A stretch of 64,000 nucleotides of DNA, from assembly GCA_022820925.1 (NCBI GenBank), contig JAJEEO010000007.1, positions 149,279 to 213,278 on the forward strand, given 5' to 3'. Below the pieces are notes generated by a model. The model saw nothing but the letters and a program-made list of their open reading frames with translations. It did no database searches and was not told the origin of the DNA. A program made the position numbers and the translations under genes. The DNA comes from Acidimicrobiia bacterium (GTDB lineage Bacteria > Actinomycetota > Acidimicrobiia > Acidimicrobiales > Poriferisodalaceae). Shown piece after piece: positions 18,616 through 27,993 of the stretch; within the stretch, counting starts at the first letter, position 1, and each line of letters begins with the position of its first letter.

Positions 18616-19524
18616 CAACAGAAGGAACTCCATGATCCCGTGGTCCTCTGCGGACAGGACGATCGGGACCTGCGGCACCGTCACGTCGAAGTCGGCGAAG
18701 GTGATCTCGACCGAGCCGACGACAGCGATGACGCTGCCGACCAGCCGGGCTTCGATGTTGATGGTCACCGGCTGGGTGATGCCCTTCACCGTCAGGTCAC
18801 CCGGCGCCGCGAGGCTGATGGGTTCACCGCTCTCTACGGCACCTCCGATGTCCAGTTCACCGGTGAGCGTGAACGTGGCCGTCGGGTGCTGTGAGGTGCC
18901 CAAGGCACGTTGCACGGCCCCGTCACGGCGGCTGTCGTCGGTCCGGAGCGTGGTCAGGTCGACCTCGATTTCCACCGAGGTCACCTGCTCGTCGGCAATC
19001 TCCAAGGTGCCGCTGACATCGCCGGTGCGGCCCACGGCAGTGAATGCGCCGATGCTCGCCAGCTCCTCATCGACGCGGAAGCCTGCGTAGGAGCCGGTGG
19101 CGTCCTCCAGCGTGAACTCCCCGGTCTCGGCATCGACGGCCCAGGTGCCATCGAGCTCGGCGGTCGAGGCCACCGTCGCGTCGGGCGCCGCAGTCTCTTC
19201 GGGGTCGCTGCCACCCCCTGTCGACTCGGCAAGGGCGTCTCCGTCGCCCGCGGCGCCGCCGCCGTCGTCCGCAGCGCTGGCACCACCGCTGTCACCCGAT
19301 TCAGGCGCGGCGCTGTCGTCCTGGGCAGCATCGCTGCCGGTGTCCGGCTCGGCTGGTTCCGCCACGGCATCCTGCTGCAGCTGCTCGGCAAGCTCCTCCG
19401 CCTCTTCCAGGCTGACCTCGTCGGGAGCGTCGCCCAGCACTCGCCAGACGCCGAGAACCGCTGCCGCAGCGACGATCACCAGCAGCACCACCACCGTCAG
19501 GACAGTCCGGCGACGGGTGCTCAT
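18601..19524 (-). CDS. membrane-anchored YceI family protein
   Basis: N-terminal TM (TVLTVVVLLVIVAAAAVLGVW), Glu/Asp/Ala/Gly linker, then GTWAVDAETGEFTLEDATGSYAGFRVDEEL...ATFTLTGELDIGG YceI-like domain. Confidence 0.85.
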   Translation of the reverse strand: MSTRRRTVLTVVVLLVIVAAAAVLGVWRVLGDAPDEVSLEEAEELAEQLQQDAVAEPAEPDTGSDAAQDDSAAPESGDSGGASAADDGGGAAGDGDALAESTGGGSDPEETAAPDATVASTAELDGTWAVDAETGEFTLEDATGSYAGFRVDEELASIGAFTAVGRTGDVSGTLEIADEQVTSVEIEVDLTTLRTDDSRRDGAVQRALGTSQHPTATFTLTGELDIGGAVESGEPISLAAPGDLTVKGITQPVTINIEARLVGSVIAVVGSVEITFADFDVTVPQVPIVLSAEDHGIMEFLLLFRRR

Positions 19525-19532
19525 GGCGGGTC

Positions 19533-19542
19533 ACGGTAGCTT
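19533..19542. promoter_or_regulatory. overlapping bidirectional -10 candidates (ACGGTAGCTT)
   Basis: TAGCTT on + (19537..19542) and TACCGT on - (19538..19533) within the 28-bp gap between starts 19524 (-) and 19553 (+). Confidence 0.45.
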
Positions 19543-19552
19543 GGGGCCGCTC

Positions 19553-20632
19553 ATGAAACTGCGCGACCTGCGAACCGGGCTGACCTTCGACGACGTGCTG
19601 ATCGTGCCTCAACGATCGTCGATACGCAGCCGCAGCCACGTGTCGGTCCGCACCCGCCTGTCACGCAACATCGAGCTGGATCTGCCGGTCATTGCGGCCA
19701 ACATGGACACGGTCTGCGAGCACGAAATGGCGATCGCCATGGGACGTCTCGGCGGTGCCGGCATCGTGCACCGTTTCATGCCCATCGGAGCCCAGGCAGC
19801 TCAGATCGCTGCCGTCAAGGACGTCGACGGCGGGGTGCTGGTGGCCGGCGGCGCCGTCGGTACCGACCACGACATGGGGGACCGGGCCAAGGCGCTCGTC
19901 GCCGCAGGGGCCGATGTGCTCGTGCTGGACATCGCGCACGGTCACGCCGATCATGCCATCGACGGCGTGCGCCGGCTCAAGGACCACTTCGCCGATGTCG
20001 ACGTCATCGCGGGAAACGTCGCCACTCCTGACGGGGCGATCGACATGGCCGAGGCCGGCGCGGACGCGATCAAGGTCGGCGTCGGACCCGGCGGTGTGTG
20101 CACCACGCGGCTGGTGGCCGGTGTCGGCGTTCCGCAGCTCAGCGCCACCGACGACGTCGTCATCGCCTTGGCGGAAGCGGGTCTCGACATCCCGGTCATC
20201 GCCGACGGAGGCATCAAGAACTCCGGCGACATCGCCAAGGCGCTTGCCGTCGGCGCCGAGACCGTGATGATCGGCAGCATGCTGGCGGGCACCAAGGAGA
20301 GCCCCGGCGAGGTCGAGCAGGGTCCCCAGGGGCTGCGCAAGCGAATCCGGGGCATGGCGAGCTTCGAGGCCATCGAGGCCCGGGCCGAGCGCCATGGCGA
20401 AGAGATCGACGACGAATACTTCGAGCAGCGGGCGCCTGAGGGCGTCGAAGGCACCGTGCCGTACCGGGGCGAGGCGGGCAAGCTGATCGGCGAGCTGATG
20501 GCTGGGCTGCGCAGCGCGATGAGCTACACCAACGCCCGCACGCTGGCCGAATTCACCGAGCGGGCGTCCTTCGTGGCCGTGACGCCGCTGGGGTTGGCGG
20601 AGAACACTCCGCACGCCACCCTGTCGTACTGA
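19553..20632 (+). CDS. CBS-less IMP dehydrogenase/GMP reductase family protein
   Basis: [109 protein letters not shown]; no CBS insert (about 360 aa). Confidence 0.92.
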   Translation: MKLRDLRTGLTFDDVLIVPQRSSIRSRSHVSVRTRLSRNIELDLPVIAANMDTVCEHEMAIAMGRLGGAGIVHRFMPIGAQAAQIAAVKDVDGGVLVAGGAVGTDHDMGDRAKALVAAGADVLVLDIAHGHADHAIDGVRRLKDHFADVDVIAGNVATPDGAIDMAEAGADAIKVGVGPGGVCTTRLVAGVGVPQLSATDDVVIALAEAGLDIPVIADGGIKNSGDIAKALAVGAETVMIGSMLAGTKESPGEVEQGPQGLRKRIRGMASFEAIEARAERHGEEIDDEYFEQRAPEGVEGTVPYRGEAGKLIGELMAGLRSAMSYTNARTLAEFTERASFVAVTPLGLAENTPHATLSY

Positions 20633-20652
20633 CGGGCACCCTGCCCGCCAGT
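20628..20652 (+). terminator. hairpin spanning the stop codon of the IMPDH/GMPR-like gene
   Basis: ACTGACGGGCA-CCC-TGCCCGCCAGT, 11-bp stem with one mismatch, includes TGA 20630..20632. Confidence 0.45.
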
Positions 20653-20666
20653 CGAGGAGATCCGAC

Positions 20667-21035
20667 ATGGGAAGCGAACCGTCACGAGAGCTGATCGCGC
20701 TCGACGACCCGTACCCCGACCGCGACTACGAAGTGCGCTGCACCACCCCTGAGCTGACCTGCGTCTGCCCGGTGACCGGCCAGCCCGACTACGCCACCGT
20801 GGAGATCGCCTACATCCCCGACCGCCGCATCGTCGAGCTGAAGTCGCTAAAGCTCTACCTCTGGAATTACCGGGACGAGCCCGTCCACCACGAGGCCATC
20901 ACCAACCGGATCCTCGACGACCTCGTCGCGGCCGTCGCACCAAAGAAGGCAACAGTCGAGACGCGCTGGCTGGTGCGCGGCGGCATCACCACGACCGTGA
21001 CGGCCCGACATCCCGCCGAGGACTCGCTGCGCTGA
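20667..21035 (+). CDS. queF: NADPH-dependent 7-cyano-7-deazaguanine reductase (preQ0 reductase)
   Basis: TCVCPVTGQPDYATVEIAYIPDRRIVELKSLKLYLWNYRDEPVHHEAITNRI signature; GAGGAG RBS. Confidence 0.95.
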   Translation: MGSEPSRELIALDDPYPDRDYEVRCTTPELTCVCPVTGQPDYATVEIAYIPDRRIVELKSLKLYLWNYRDEPVHHEAITNRILDDLVAAVAPKKATVETRWLVRGGITTTVTARHPAEDSLR

Positions 21036-21126
21036 GTTGCTGACCTGAGCGGTCGGCGCAGTACGCCGCATTCCTGCGCACAGTTCTGACTGAAGCTCGC
21101 AGAGCGGCCTCAATACACTCGGTCCG

Positions 21127-23115
21127 ATGCCGTTGCTGGCGCCGGCCGACAGGCGCATTCTGCGGGAGCTGCTCACTCGCGGCGGCGCTGCCGAGATCGG
21201 CGAGATCAGCGCGGCCACAGCCTTGGACGGCGAGGCAGTGCAGATGTCGCTGGACACCCTGCATCAATCGGGCATCGTGGCGCCTGTCGGGTCAGTGCCG
21301 GGCTTGCGGGGCGCCCGGTGGTCGCTCACCCAGCACGGCCACGAGGTGGGGCCGTCGCTGATCGGCAACGACCTCGCTCAGCAGCACGCCGGCGACGCAA
21401 CGGCGCAGGCCGCCGACCCGGCCGAGGGCTGGGGCTTCCCGTGGCGACCGCCGAAGCCCGAAGCACCCCTCTATGCGACCGGCCTGAGCCGCCGCGCTCG
21501 ACGCGTCGCTGATCGAGCCGTTCTCAGCACGGCGGGACCACGGCGTCAACGCCGGCGCGGCGGCCGGCTGCTGGTCGTGCTGCTGCTGGTGGCCGCGACG
21601 ATCGGGGTGGGCATCGTGGCCTTCGGTGCGCTGCGTGTCACCGAGATCACCGTCAGCGGGATCAGCGAGAGCGCGATCCTGCGCCCTGATCAAGTGCAGG
21701 GAACTGTGCTGGAGTTCACCGTGGACGGTGGCGACCTCGCTTCGGCGCAGCTGCTGCTCGACGGCCTGCCCGTCAGCGGCGTGCAGCGCTACGACAACTC
21801 GATCGTGTGGCCGGTGCCCGGATTGACCGAGGGCACTCACGTCGTGACGCTCGATGTCGACCGGCGCTTCTTCGGCACCGCCCAGGCGGCGGTGAGCTTC
21901 ACCGTCGACGGGACCCCACCGGTCGTGGACCTGCCGCAGGTGTTCGATCCGGTGCCGCTGGGCGAGCCGGTCGTGCTCGCCGGGCCTGTCGAGGCAGGCG
22001 TGTCGCTGCAGATCGGCGATCAGCGGGTCGATACTTCCACTGGCTCATTCAGCCTCACGCTGGACAGCCCCCCGGGCAGGCCATTGCCCGTCGTCGCGAC
22101 CGATGCGGCGGGCAACCGGACCGAATTCGACATCATCCTGCCGATCGGCTACCCGCACACCACGGGCGTGCACGTCAGTGCCGCTGCGTGGGACCACGAC
22201 GGCTTGCGCTCGGGCATCGTCGAGCTCATCGAGCAAGGTCGCATCAATACCGTGCAGCTCGACCTCAAGGACGAGAGCGGTCGCATCGGCTACACGTCGG
22301 ACGTCCCGCTCGCCCGGCTCTCGGGGGCAGCACTGGACCTGTTCGACCTCAGGACAGCGATCGACGAACTGCACGGCATGGGCGTGCGGGTGATCGGCCG
22401 GATCGTGGCGTTCCGCGACCCGGTCATGACTCGCTACGCGGTGTCCAACGGCGACCTCGACTGGGTGCTGCAAACGCCCGACGGCCGTGCGCTCTCGGCA
22501 TACGGCGGCTTCACGAACTTCAACCACCCGGTCATCCGGCAGTACAACCTCGACATCGCGGCGGAGGCAGCGGCGGCGGGCATCGACGACATCATGTGGG
22601 ACTACATGCGTCGGCCCGAGGGCAACCTCAACAGCATGAGGATTCCCGGCTGGAACGGCGATGATCCGTCGCCCGTGATCGTCAGCTTCCTCGCTGAAGC
22701 AGGCGAGATGCTGCGCGACGCCGAGGTGTTCCATGGCGTTGCGGTGTTCGGTATCTCCTCGGACCGCGGCGAGTACATCGCCCAGGACATCGGCGCCATG
22801 TCCGATCACGTCGACTACGTCGCCCCGATGGTCTACCCGTCGCACTGGGGACGCGGCGAGCACGGCGTCGTCCACCCCGAGGCGCAGCCCTACGACATCA
22901 CTCGGGCTTCCTTGGCGGACTTCCAGCGAGTGCTCGCCGGTACCAATACCGCGGTCGTGCCGTGGTTGCAGGACTTCACCATCCGCATCGACTACGGACC
23001 CGACGAGGTGCGCGCCCAGATCGACGCTGCGAACGATCTCGGCATCACCGACTGGCTGCTGTGGGACGCCGAGGTGACCTACACGAACGAGGGCATCCCG
23101 GTCTCGTACCGCTGA
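21127..23115 (+). CDS. winged-HTH / TM / DUF4015-like glycoside hydrolase fusion protein
   Basis: N-term RRILRELLTRGGAAEIGEISAATALDGEAVQMSLDTLHQSGIV...RWSLTQHG (wHTH-like); TM LLVVLLLVAATIGVGIVAFGAL; C-term GVHVSAAAW...INTVQLDLKDESGRIGYTSDVPLA...IMWDYMRRPEG...VDYVAPMVYPSHW GH-like. Confidence 0.75.
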   Translation: MPLLAPADRRILRELLTRGGAAEIGEISAATALDGEAVQMSLDTLHQSGIVAPVGSVPGLRGARWSLTQHGHEVGPSLIGNDLAQQHAGDATAQAADPAEGWGFPWRPPKPEAPLYATGLSRRARRVADRAVLSTAGPRRQRRRGGRLLVVLLLVAATIGVGIVAFGALRVTEITVSGISESAILRPDQVQGTVLEFTVDGGDLASAQLLLDGLPVSGVQRYDNSIVWPVPGLTEGTHVVTLDVDRRFFGTAQAAVSFTVDGTPPVVDLPQVFDPVPLGEPVVLAGPVEAGVSLQIGDQRVDTSTGSFSLTLDSPPGRPLPVVATDAAGNRTEFDIILPIGYPHTTGVHVSAAAWDHDGLRSGIVELIEQGRINTVQLDLKDESGRIGYTSDVPLARLSGAALDLFDLRTAIDELHGMGVRVIGRIVAFRDPVMTRYAVSNGDLDWVLQTPDGRALSAYGGFTNFNHPVIRQYNLDIAAEAAAAGIDDIMWDYMRRPEGNLNSMRIPGWNGDDPSPVIVSFLAEAGEMLRDAEVFHGVAVFGISSDRGEYIAQDIGAMSDHVDYVAPMVYPSHWGRGEHGVVHPEAQPYDITRASLADFQRVLAGTNTAVVPWLQDFTIRIDYGPDEVRAQIDAANDLGITDWLLWDAEVTYTNEGIPVSYR

Positions 23116-23131
23116 GCACAGCGGGCTGTGC
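23116..23131. terminator. hairpin immediately 3' of the GH-fusion stop
   Basis: GCACAG-CGGG-CTGTGC directly after TGA, in a convergent intergenic gap. Confidence 0.4.
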
Positions 23132-23146
23132 CCGAACGGCACCGGC

Positions 23147-24841
23147 TCAGGCGAAGTGCTCGCGCAGCCGGTACTTCTGGATCTTGCCGCTGGGGGTCAT
23201 CGGAAACTCGTCCACGATGACCAGGTCCTCAGGCCAGAACTGGCGCGTCACGTTTTGGGCGTCGAGAAACTCCGCGAGCTCTGCCAGCGTCGGCGCCTCG
23301 CCGACGGGCTGAACGAACGCGCAGCCGATCTCGCCGAGGCGCTCGTGAGGCTTGGCGACGATCGCGGCAACACCGACGGCGGGATGCCGCAGCAGCACAT
23401 CTTCGACTTCCTTGACCGGGACGTTCTCGCCGCCGCGGATCACCAAATCCTTCGTGCGGCCCGCAATGCTGATGTAGCCATCGCTGTTCATCACCGCCCG
23501 GTCGCCGGTGTCGAACCAGCCGTCGGTCCAGAACTGCTCGGTGAAGTCCCGCCCGGCCATGTAGCCGGCGAACAGCGCCGAGCCACGGCACTGCAGGTCG
23601 CCCTCGACGTCGGTCACGGCCTGGCCGGACTCGTCGATCACCCGAACCTCGTTGTCGTCCACTGCCCGGCCGTCGGTGAGCCGGTGCTCGAACGGATCGC
23701 TGGGCCGGCCCACGGTCAGCAGGCCGGTCTCGGTCATGCCCCAGCCCGGCATCACCACGCAATCGGGCAACAACTCGAGCGCTCGTTCGAGCACCGGGCG
23801 AGGGATTGCCGCACCTGCACACAGGAATCGCTGCCACGTGGAGAGGTCGTAGCCCGCCAGGTCGTCCACATTGAGAACATCAGCCAGGAACGGCGTCGCA
23901 CCCATCGACAGCTGGATGCGGTGCTTGCCGATGAGCCTTACGAACTCGGTCGGGTCCCACACGTCCTGCATGACGACGTGGCCGCCCGTGTACAGCGGCA
24001 ACCGCACACCGCACAGGTAGCCGGTCTGGTGGCCCAGGGTGGAGGCCATGTGGGTGACGTACGCCTGCGGCGCGCCGGCGCCGGGGTGCGGCTCGAGCCC
24101 CTCGCCGACCGTGTCGAGGAAGGCATCGACAGCCACCGCCAGGATGTTGTGGGTGTGCATGACACCCTTGGGCACGCCGGTGGTGCCCGAGGTGAACATC
24201 ATCTCGCACACGTCGTTGGGCCCCGGCCGGCACAGATCCACTGCGGCGCGGTCGTACGACGAGAACCGGCCTTCCTCGATCAGGTCCTCCCAGGTGATCG
24301 CGCCCTCCGGCAGCCACGACTCGTCCCCGTCGGCATCCGACTGCTGGGTCTCGGGCGCGGGCACAACCACCAGCTCGGTGACCCAATCGCAACGCTCGCG
24401 CAGCTCGGCGTGCATCTCGGCGAGCTGGAAGCCCCGGTAGCTGTCGGCAGTCACCACCACCATCGGCCGGGCGAGTTCGCTCATCACCGTGAGCTCGTTG
24501 TGCCGGAAGATCGGAGCCACCGGGTTCACCACCGCTCCGATGCGGTCGCACGCCACTGCTGTCACCACGAAATGTCGCCAATTGGGCAGCTGCAGCTGGA
24601 CGACGGTGCCGGGCCGGACCCCGATCTCGAGCAGGCCCTTGCTGGCGGCGTCCACGTCAGCGCCGAGCTCGCCCCAGGTCATGGTGCCGAAGCGATCAGT
24701 GATGACCGGCTCGCCGGCCCGCTCGGCTGTCCACTTGTCGATCTGCTCGTCGAGCAGCCGGTTCGGCCACGCTCCCGAAGCGGTCAGCTCGTCGATGCGC
24801 TCCGCTTCGAGCGTGGTCTCGAAGAAGCGCTTGGCGGGCAT
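23147..24841 (-). CDS. AMP-dependent acyl-CoA synthetase/ligase
   Basis: EMMFTSGTTGVPKGVMHTH, GWGMTETGLLT, WFDTGDRAVMNSDGYISIAGRTKDLVIRGGENV, PSGKIQKYRLRE. Confidence 0.95.
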   Translation of the reverse strand: MPAKRFFETTLEAERIDELTASGAWPNRLLDEQIDKWTAERAGEPVITDRFGTMTWGELGADVDAASKGLLEIGVRPGTVVQLQLPNWRHFVVTAVACDRIGAVVNPVAPIFRHNELTVMSELARPMVVVTADSYRGFQLAEMHAELRERCDWVTELVVVPAPETQQSDADGDESWLPEGAITWEDLIEEGRFSSYDRAAVDLCRPGPNDVCEMMFTSGTTGVPKGVMHTHNILAVAVDAFLDTVGEGLEPHPGAGAPQAYVTHMASTLGHQTGYLCGVRLPLYTGGHVVMQDVWDPTEFVRLIGKHRIQLSMGATPFLADVLNVDDLAGYDLSTWQRFLCAGAAIPRPVLERALELLPDCVVMPGWGMTETGLLTVGRPSDPFEHRLTDGRAVDDNEVRVIDESGQAVTDVEGDLQCRGSALFAGYMAGRDFTEQFWTDGWFDTGDRAVMNSDGYISIAGRTKDLVIRGGENVPVKEVEDVLLRHPAVGVAAIVAKPHERLGEIGCAFVQPVGEAPTLAELAEFLDAQNVTRQFWPEDLVIVDEFPMTPSGKIQKYRLREHFA

Positions 24842-24883
24842 GGGTTCCTTCCCTGGGCCGGCTGACAGTCTCGCCGCAGGTCC

Positions 24884-25822
24884 TCAGTCTTGTGCCTCGC
24901 GGAAGCGCGGAAGCACCTCCGCTGCCCAGAACCGTTCGCTTTCCTCGATGTAGCTCATGGGCGAGGCGGCGCTGAGCACGACAGTGCGGGCACCGGCGTC
25001 GATGTACTCCCGCAGCCGCGCTTCGCAGCGGTCGGGATCGCCAGCGATGGCGAACTTGTGGACGAGCTGGGAGAAGTCCTGCGCGTACTGCTTGGACAGT
25101 CGCTCGGCGGCGTACTGGACGGCCGTGTCGTTGTCCTCGTGACAGCAGAAGAACACGAACATGCCGGGCTCCACGGGCGTCGGGTTGCCCTCGTCTTCCC
25201 GGTAGCCGGCGATCGCCTCGATGGACTGCGCGAGCCGCTCGGGCGTGTACATGTACGGCAGCCAGCCGTCGCCGTAGCGGGCCGCGCGCCGCCAGGCTGC
25301 GTCCTGCCGCCCCGAGACCCACACCGGCGGGGGAGTCGCCGGCCTGGGCGCGAGTGTGACGTCGTTCAGAGTGTTGAAGCGGCCCTCGAAGGTCACGTTG
25401 TCCTCGGTCCACAGCCGCTGCATGATCTCGAGCGCCTCGTTGGTGCGGGCGCCGCGTTCGCGCACCGGCACGCCGCAGGCCTCGAACTCCGATGGCATCT
25501 CGCCGCCCACGCCGACGCCGAGGTGGAAGCGGCCGCCCGAGGCCACGTCGAGCGCTGCGCTCAGCTTGGCGCACAGCGCCGCCGGGTACAGCGGGATCAG
25601 CGTGATCGACGTCATCAGCTTGAGCGTGGTGGTGGCGCCCGCGGCCACTGCCAGCGAGATGAAGCCGTTCGAAGTGGGCACATGGAAGAAGACGTGCTCG
25701 CCGGTGGTGGCGTAGTCGTAGCCGAGTGCTTCGATCTCCCGGGCCTGCCCGGCGATGTCGTCGCTGCGGCGGATCGCCAGCCCGAACTCGATCTTGCCGT
25801 TGGCCGTTGTGCCGTCGCTCAT
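24884..25822 (-). CDS. LLM class F420-dependent oxidoreductase
   Basis: IEFGLAIRRSDDIAGQAREIEALGYDYATTGEHVFFH...FHLGVGVGGEMPSEFEACGVPVRERGARTNEALEIM; ATG 25822 with GGGGGA RBS. The longer ORF-track start runs into a dispersed repeat. Confidence 0.93.
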   Translation of the reverse strand: MSDGTTANGKIEFGLAIRRSDDIAGQAREIEALGYDYATTGEHVFFHVPTSNGFISLAVAAGATTTLKLMTSITLIPLYPAALCAKLSAALDVASGGRFHLGVGVGGEMPSEFEACGVPVRERGARTNEALEIMQRLWTEDNVTFEGRFNTLNDVTLAPRPATPPPVWVSGRQDAAWRRAARYGDGWLPYMYTPERLAQSIEAIAGYREDEGNPTPVEPGMFVFFCCHEDNDTAVQYAAERLSKQYAQDFSQLVHKFAIAGDPDRCEARLREYIDAGARTVVLSAASPMSYIEESERFWAAEVLPRFREAQD

Positions 25823-25840
25823 TGCGTCCCCCTGTACTTG

Positions 25841-25904
25841 CCCGCTCTTGTTCGCTTCGCTCACGGGCCGCTCGGGCCACGGCTTCGCCATCGGCTCAGC
25901 CTCT
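25841..25904 (-). repeat. dispersed intergenic repeat, copy B
   Basis: Reverse complement AGAGGCTGAGCCGATGGCGAAGCCGTGGCCCGAGCGGCCCGTGAGCGAAGCGAACAAGAGCGGG, nearly identical to copy A. Confidence 0.85.
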
Positions 25905-25947
25905 TGCCCGCCAGCGAGAACGTAGTCGCGGGTGCTAGGCCAAGGCC

Positions 25948-27087
25948 GTGAGCACAACAACTGACGCCCCGTCCACTGTCCAACCATCCCGCATCGACGC
26001 GCTGCTCGACCGCTGCAAGCGCGAGGTCGAATCGGGGCTCCTGCCGAGCTGTCAGGTTGCGGTCGGCTTCGAAGGCGAGATCGTCGCGCAGGCCACCTAC
26101 GGCGATGCCACCGACGAGACCCGCTATTGCATCTTCTCGGCTACCAAGCCGTTCGTGGCCTCGGTGATGTGGCAGCTCATCAGCGAGGGATTGGTGGAGC
26201 TCGACGCCACCGCCGCGAGCTACGTGCCGGCGTTCGGCGAGAACGGCAAGGACCAGATCACGGTGGAGCAGGTGATGCTGCACACGTCGGGCTTCCCGCA
26301 TGCGCCGCTGAAGCCGCCGGAGTGGGACACGTCGGAGTCGCGGCTGGTGGCCATGGCGAACTGGCGGCTCAACTGGGAACCCGGCACCCGCTACGAGTAC
26401 CACCCGACCTCAGCGCACTGGGTGTTGGCAGAGATCATCAACGCGGTCACCGGCAACGACTTCCGCGACGAGGTGCACGACCGGGTCACCGGCCCGCTGG
26501 GGCTGGGTCGCCTGCTGGGCCTGGCGCCCGACGATCAGGACGGCATCGCGGAGCTGATCCTGGTGGGCGAGCCGGCCACGCCCGACGAGCTCGAGGCGAC
26601 GTTCGGCGTGCGGGAACTGCCCATGACCGAGGTCACCAACGAGGCAATCCTGCGGTTCAACGAGCCGACCGTGCGCGAGGTGGGCGTGCCCGGCGGCGGC
26701 GGGTTCGGCACCGCGGTCGATCTGGCGCTCTTCTACCAGGGCCTGCTCCACAACCCCGACGAACTGTGGGACCCCGGCATGCTGGCCACTGGCACGGGCG
26801 AGGTCCGCAACACGATGCCCGACCCGATGGGCATGCCCGCCAACCGCTCGATCGGGCTGTTCCTGGCGGGCGACGACGGTATGTCGAACATGCGGGGGCT
26901 GGGACGCACCGTGTCGCCGATGGCGTTCGGCCACAACGGCGCCGGCGGGCAGCTCGCCTGGGGCGACCCAGCCACGGGCCTGTCGCTCGGCTACACCACC
27001 AACGGCTACGACGAGCACGAGGTGCGCCAGCCCCGCCGCGACACGGCGATCGGCAGCCTCGCCGGGCTCTGCACCACCCCCGGCTGA
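25948..27087 (+). CDS. serine hydrolase, beta-lactamase (class C-like) family
   Basis: YCIFSATKPFVASVMWQLISEGLVELDATAASYVPAFG (SxxK), VMLHTSGF, FGHNGAGGQLAW. Confidence 0.88.
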   Translation: MSTTTDAPSTVQPSRIDALLDRCKREVESGLLPSCQVAVGFEGEIVAQATYGDATDETRYCIFSATKPFVASVMWQLISEGLVELDATAASYVPAFGENGKDQITVEQVMLHTSGFPHAPLKPPEWDTSESRLVAMANWRLNWEPGTRYEYHPTSAHWVLAEIINAVTGNDFRDEVHDRVTGPLGLGRLLGLAPDDQDGIAELILVGEPATPDELEATFGVRELPMTEVTNEAILRFNEPTVREVGVPGGGGFGTAVDLALFYQGLLHNPDELWDPGMLATGTGEVRNTMPDPMGMPANRSIGLFLAGDDGMSNMRGLGRTVSPMAFGHNGAGGQLAWGDPATGLSLGYTTNGYDEHEVRQPRRDTAIGSLAGLCTTPG

Positions 27088-27133
27088 GCACCCCTGACCG
27101 ACCGCTGTCGCCAACGTGGTAGCAACGGGGGCG

Positions 27134-27850
27134 ATGCGGCTTCTCGTTCTCCAGCACATCGACTGCGAGCATCCCGGCCGGCTGCGCGACTTCCTGCAGG
27201 CCGACGGCGTGGAGTGGACTGCGGTGGAGCTCGACGACGGCGAGCCCATCCCGCCGCTGGAGGACTACGACGCCATGTGGGTGATGGGCGGCCCGATGGA
27301 CGTGTGGGACGTGGAGGAGTGCCCGTGGCTGGTGCCCGAGAAACGCGCCATCCGCCGCTGGGTGCGTGAGCTGCAGCGACCCTTCCTGGGGCTGTGCTTG
27401 GGGCACCAGCTGCTGGCTGATGCGCTCGGCGGTACCTGCGGCCCCCAGCGCCCGCCCGAGATCGGCGTGCTGGCTGTGGATCTCACGCCGGAGGGCCGCA
27501 GCGATCCGATCTTCCGCCAGATGGGCGATCGCCAGCACGCCCTGCAATGGCACTCGGTGCAGGTGGCGCAGCCGCCCGACGATGCAGTCGTGCTGGCCAG
27601 CTCCCCGGAGTGCCGGGTGCAGGCGATGCGGGTCGGCCCCCGGGCGTGGTCGATGCAGTACCACGTCGAGGTGGAGGACGACACCGTGCGCAACTGGGGC
27701 GCCATCGACGCCTACCGCGAGGCCTTGGAGTCGACGCTCGGCCCCGGCTCGCTCGATGCCCTCGGCGCCGACGCCGACCGCGCGATGGAGAGCTTCGCCG
27801 CCGACGCCGAGCAGCTCTACCGCAACTTCATGGCCGCAGCGTTCGACTAA
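27134..27850 (+). CDS. type 1 glutamine amidotransferase
   Basis: DAMWVMGGPMDVWD, PFLGLCLGHQLLADALGG nucleophile elbow, MQYHVEVEDDTV. Confidence 0.88.
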   Translation: MRLLVLQHIDCEHPGRLRDFLQADGVEWTAVELDDGEPIPPLEDYDAMWVMGGPMDVWDVEECPWLVPEKRAIRRWVRELQRPFLGLCLGHQLLADALGGTCGPQRPPEIGVLAVDLTPEGRSDPIFRQMGDRQHALQWHSVQVAQPPDDAVVLASSPECRVQAMRVGPRAWSMQYHVEVEDDTVRNWGAIDAYREALESTLGPGSLDALGADADRAMESFAADAEQLYRNFMAAAFD

Positions 27851-27869
27851 CCCACCTTCGCCTTCACTT

Positions 27870-27936
27870 CCCGCTCTTGTTCCCGTACTTCATGCGATTG
27901 GGCTCACGGGCCGCTCGGGCCCGGGCCCAGCCTCTT
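27870..27936 (-). repeat. dispersed intergenic repeat, divergent copy C
   Basis: Reverse complement AAGAGGCTGGGCCCGGGCCCGAGCGGCCCGTGAGCCCAATCGCATGAAGTACGGGAACAAGAGCGGG shares GGCCCGAGCGGCCCGTGAGC and GAACAAGAGCGGG blocks with copies A and B. Confidence 0.75.
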
Positions 27937-27993
27937 GGCAGGGGCCCTCTCACCATCGTGTGCTGCGATAGTCGGGGCTAGCTTCGGGCTGTC

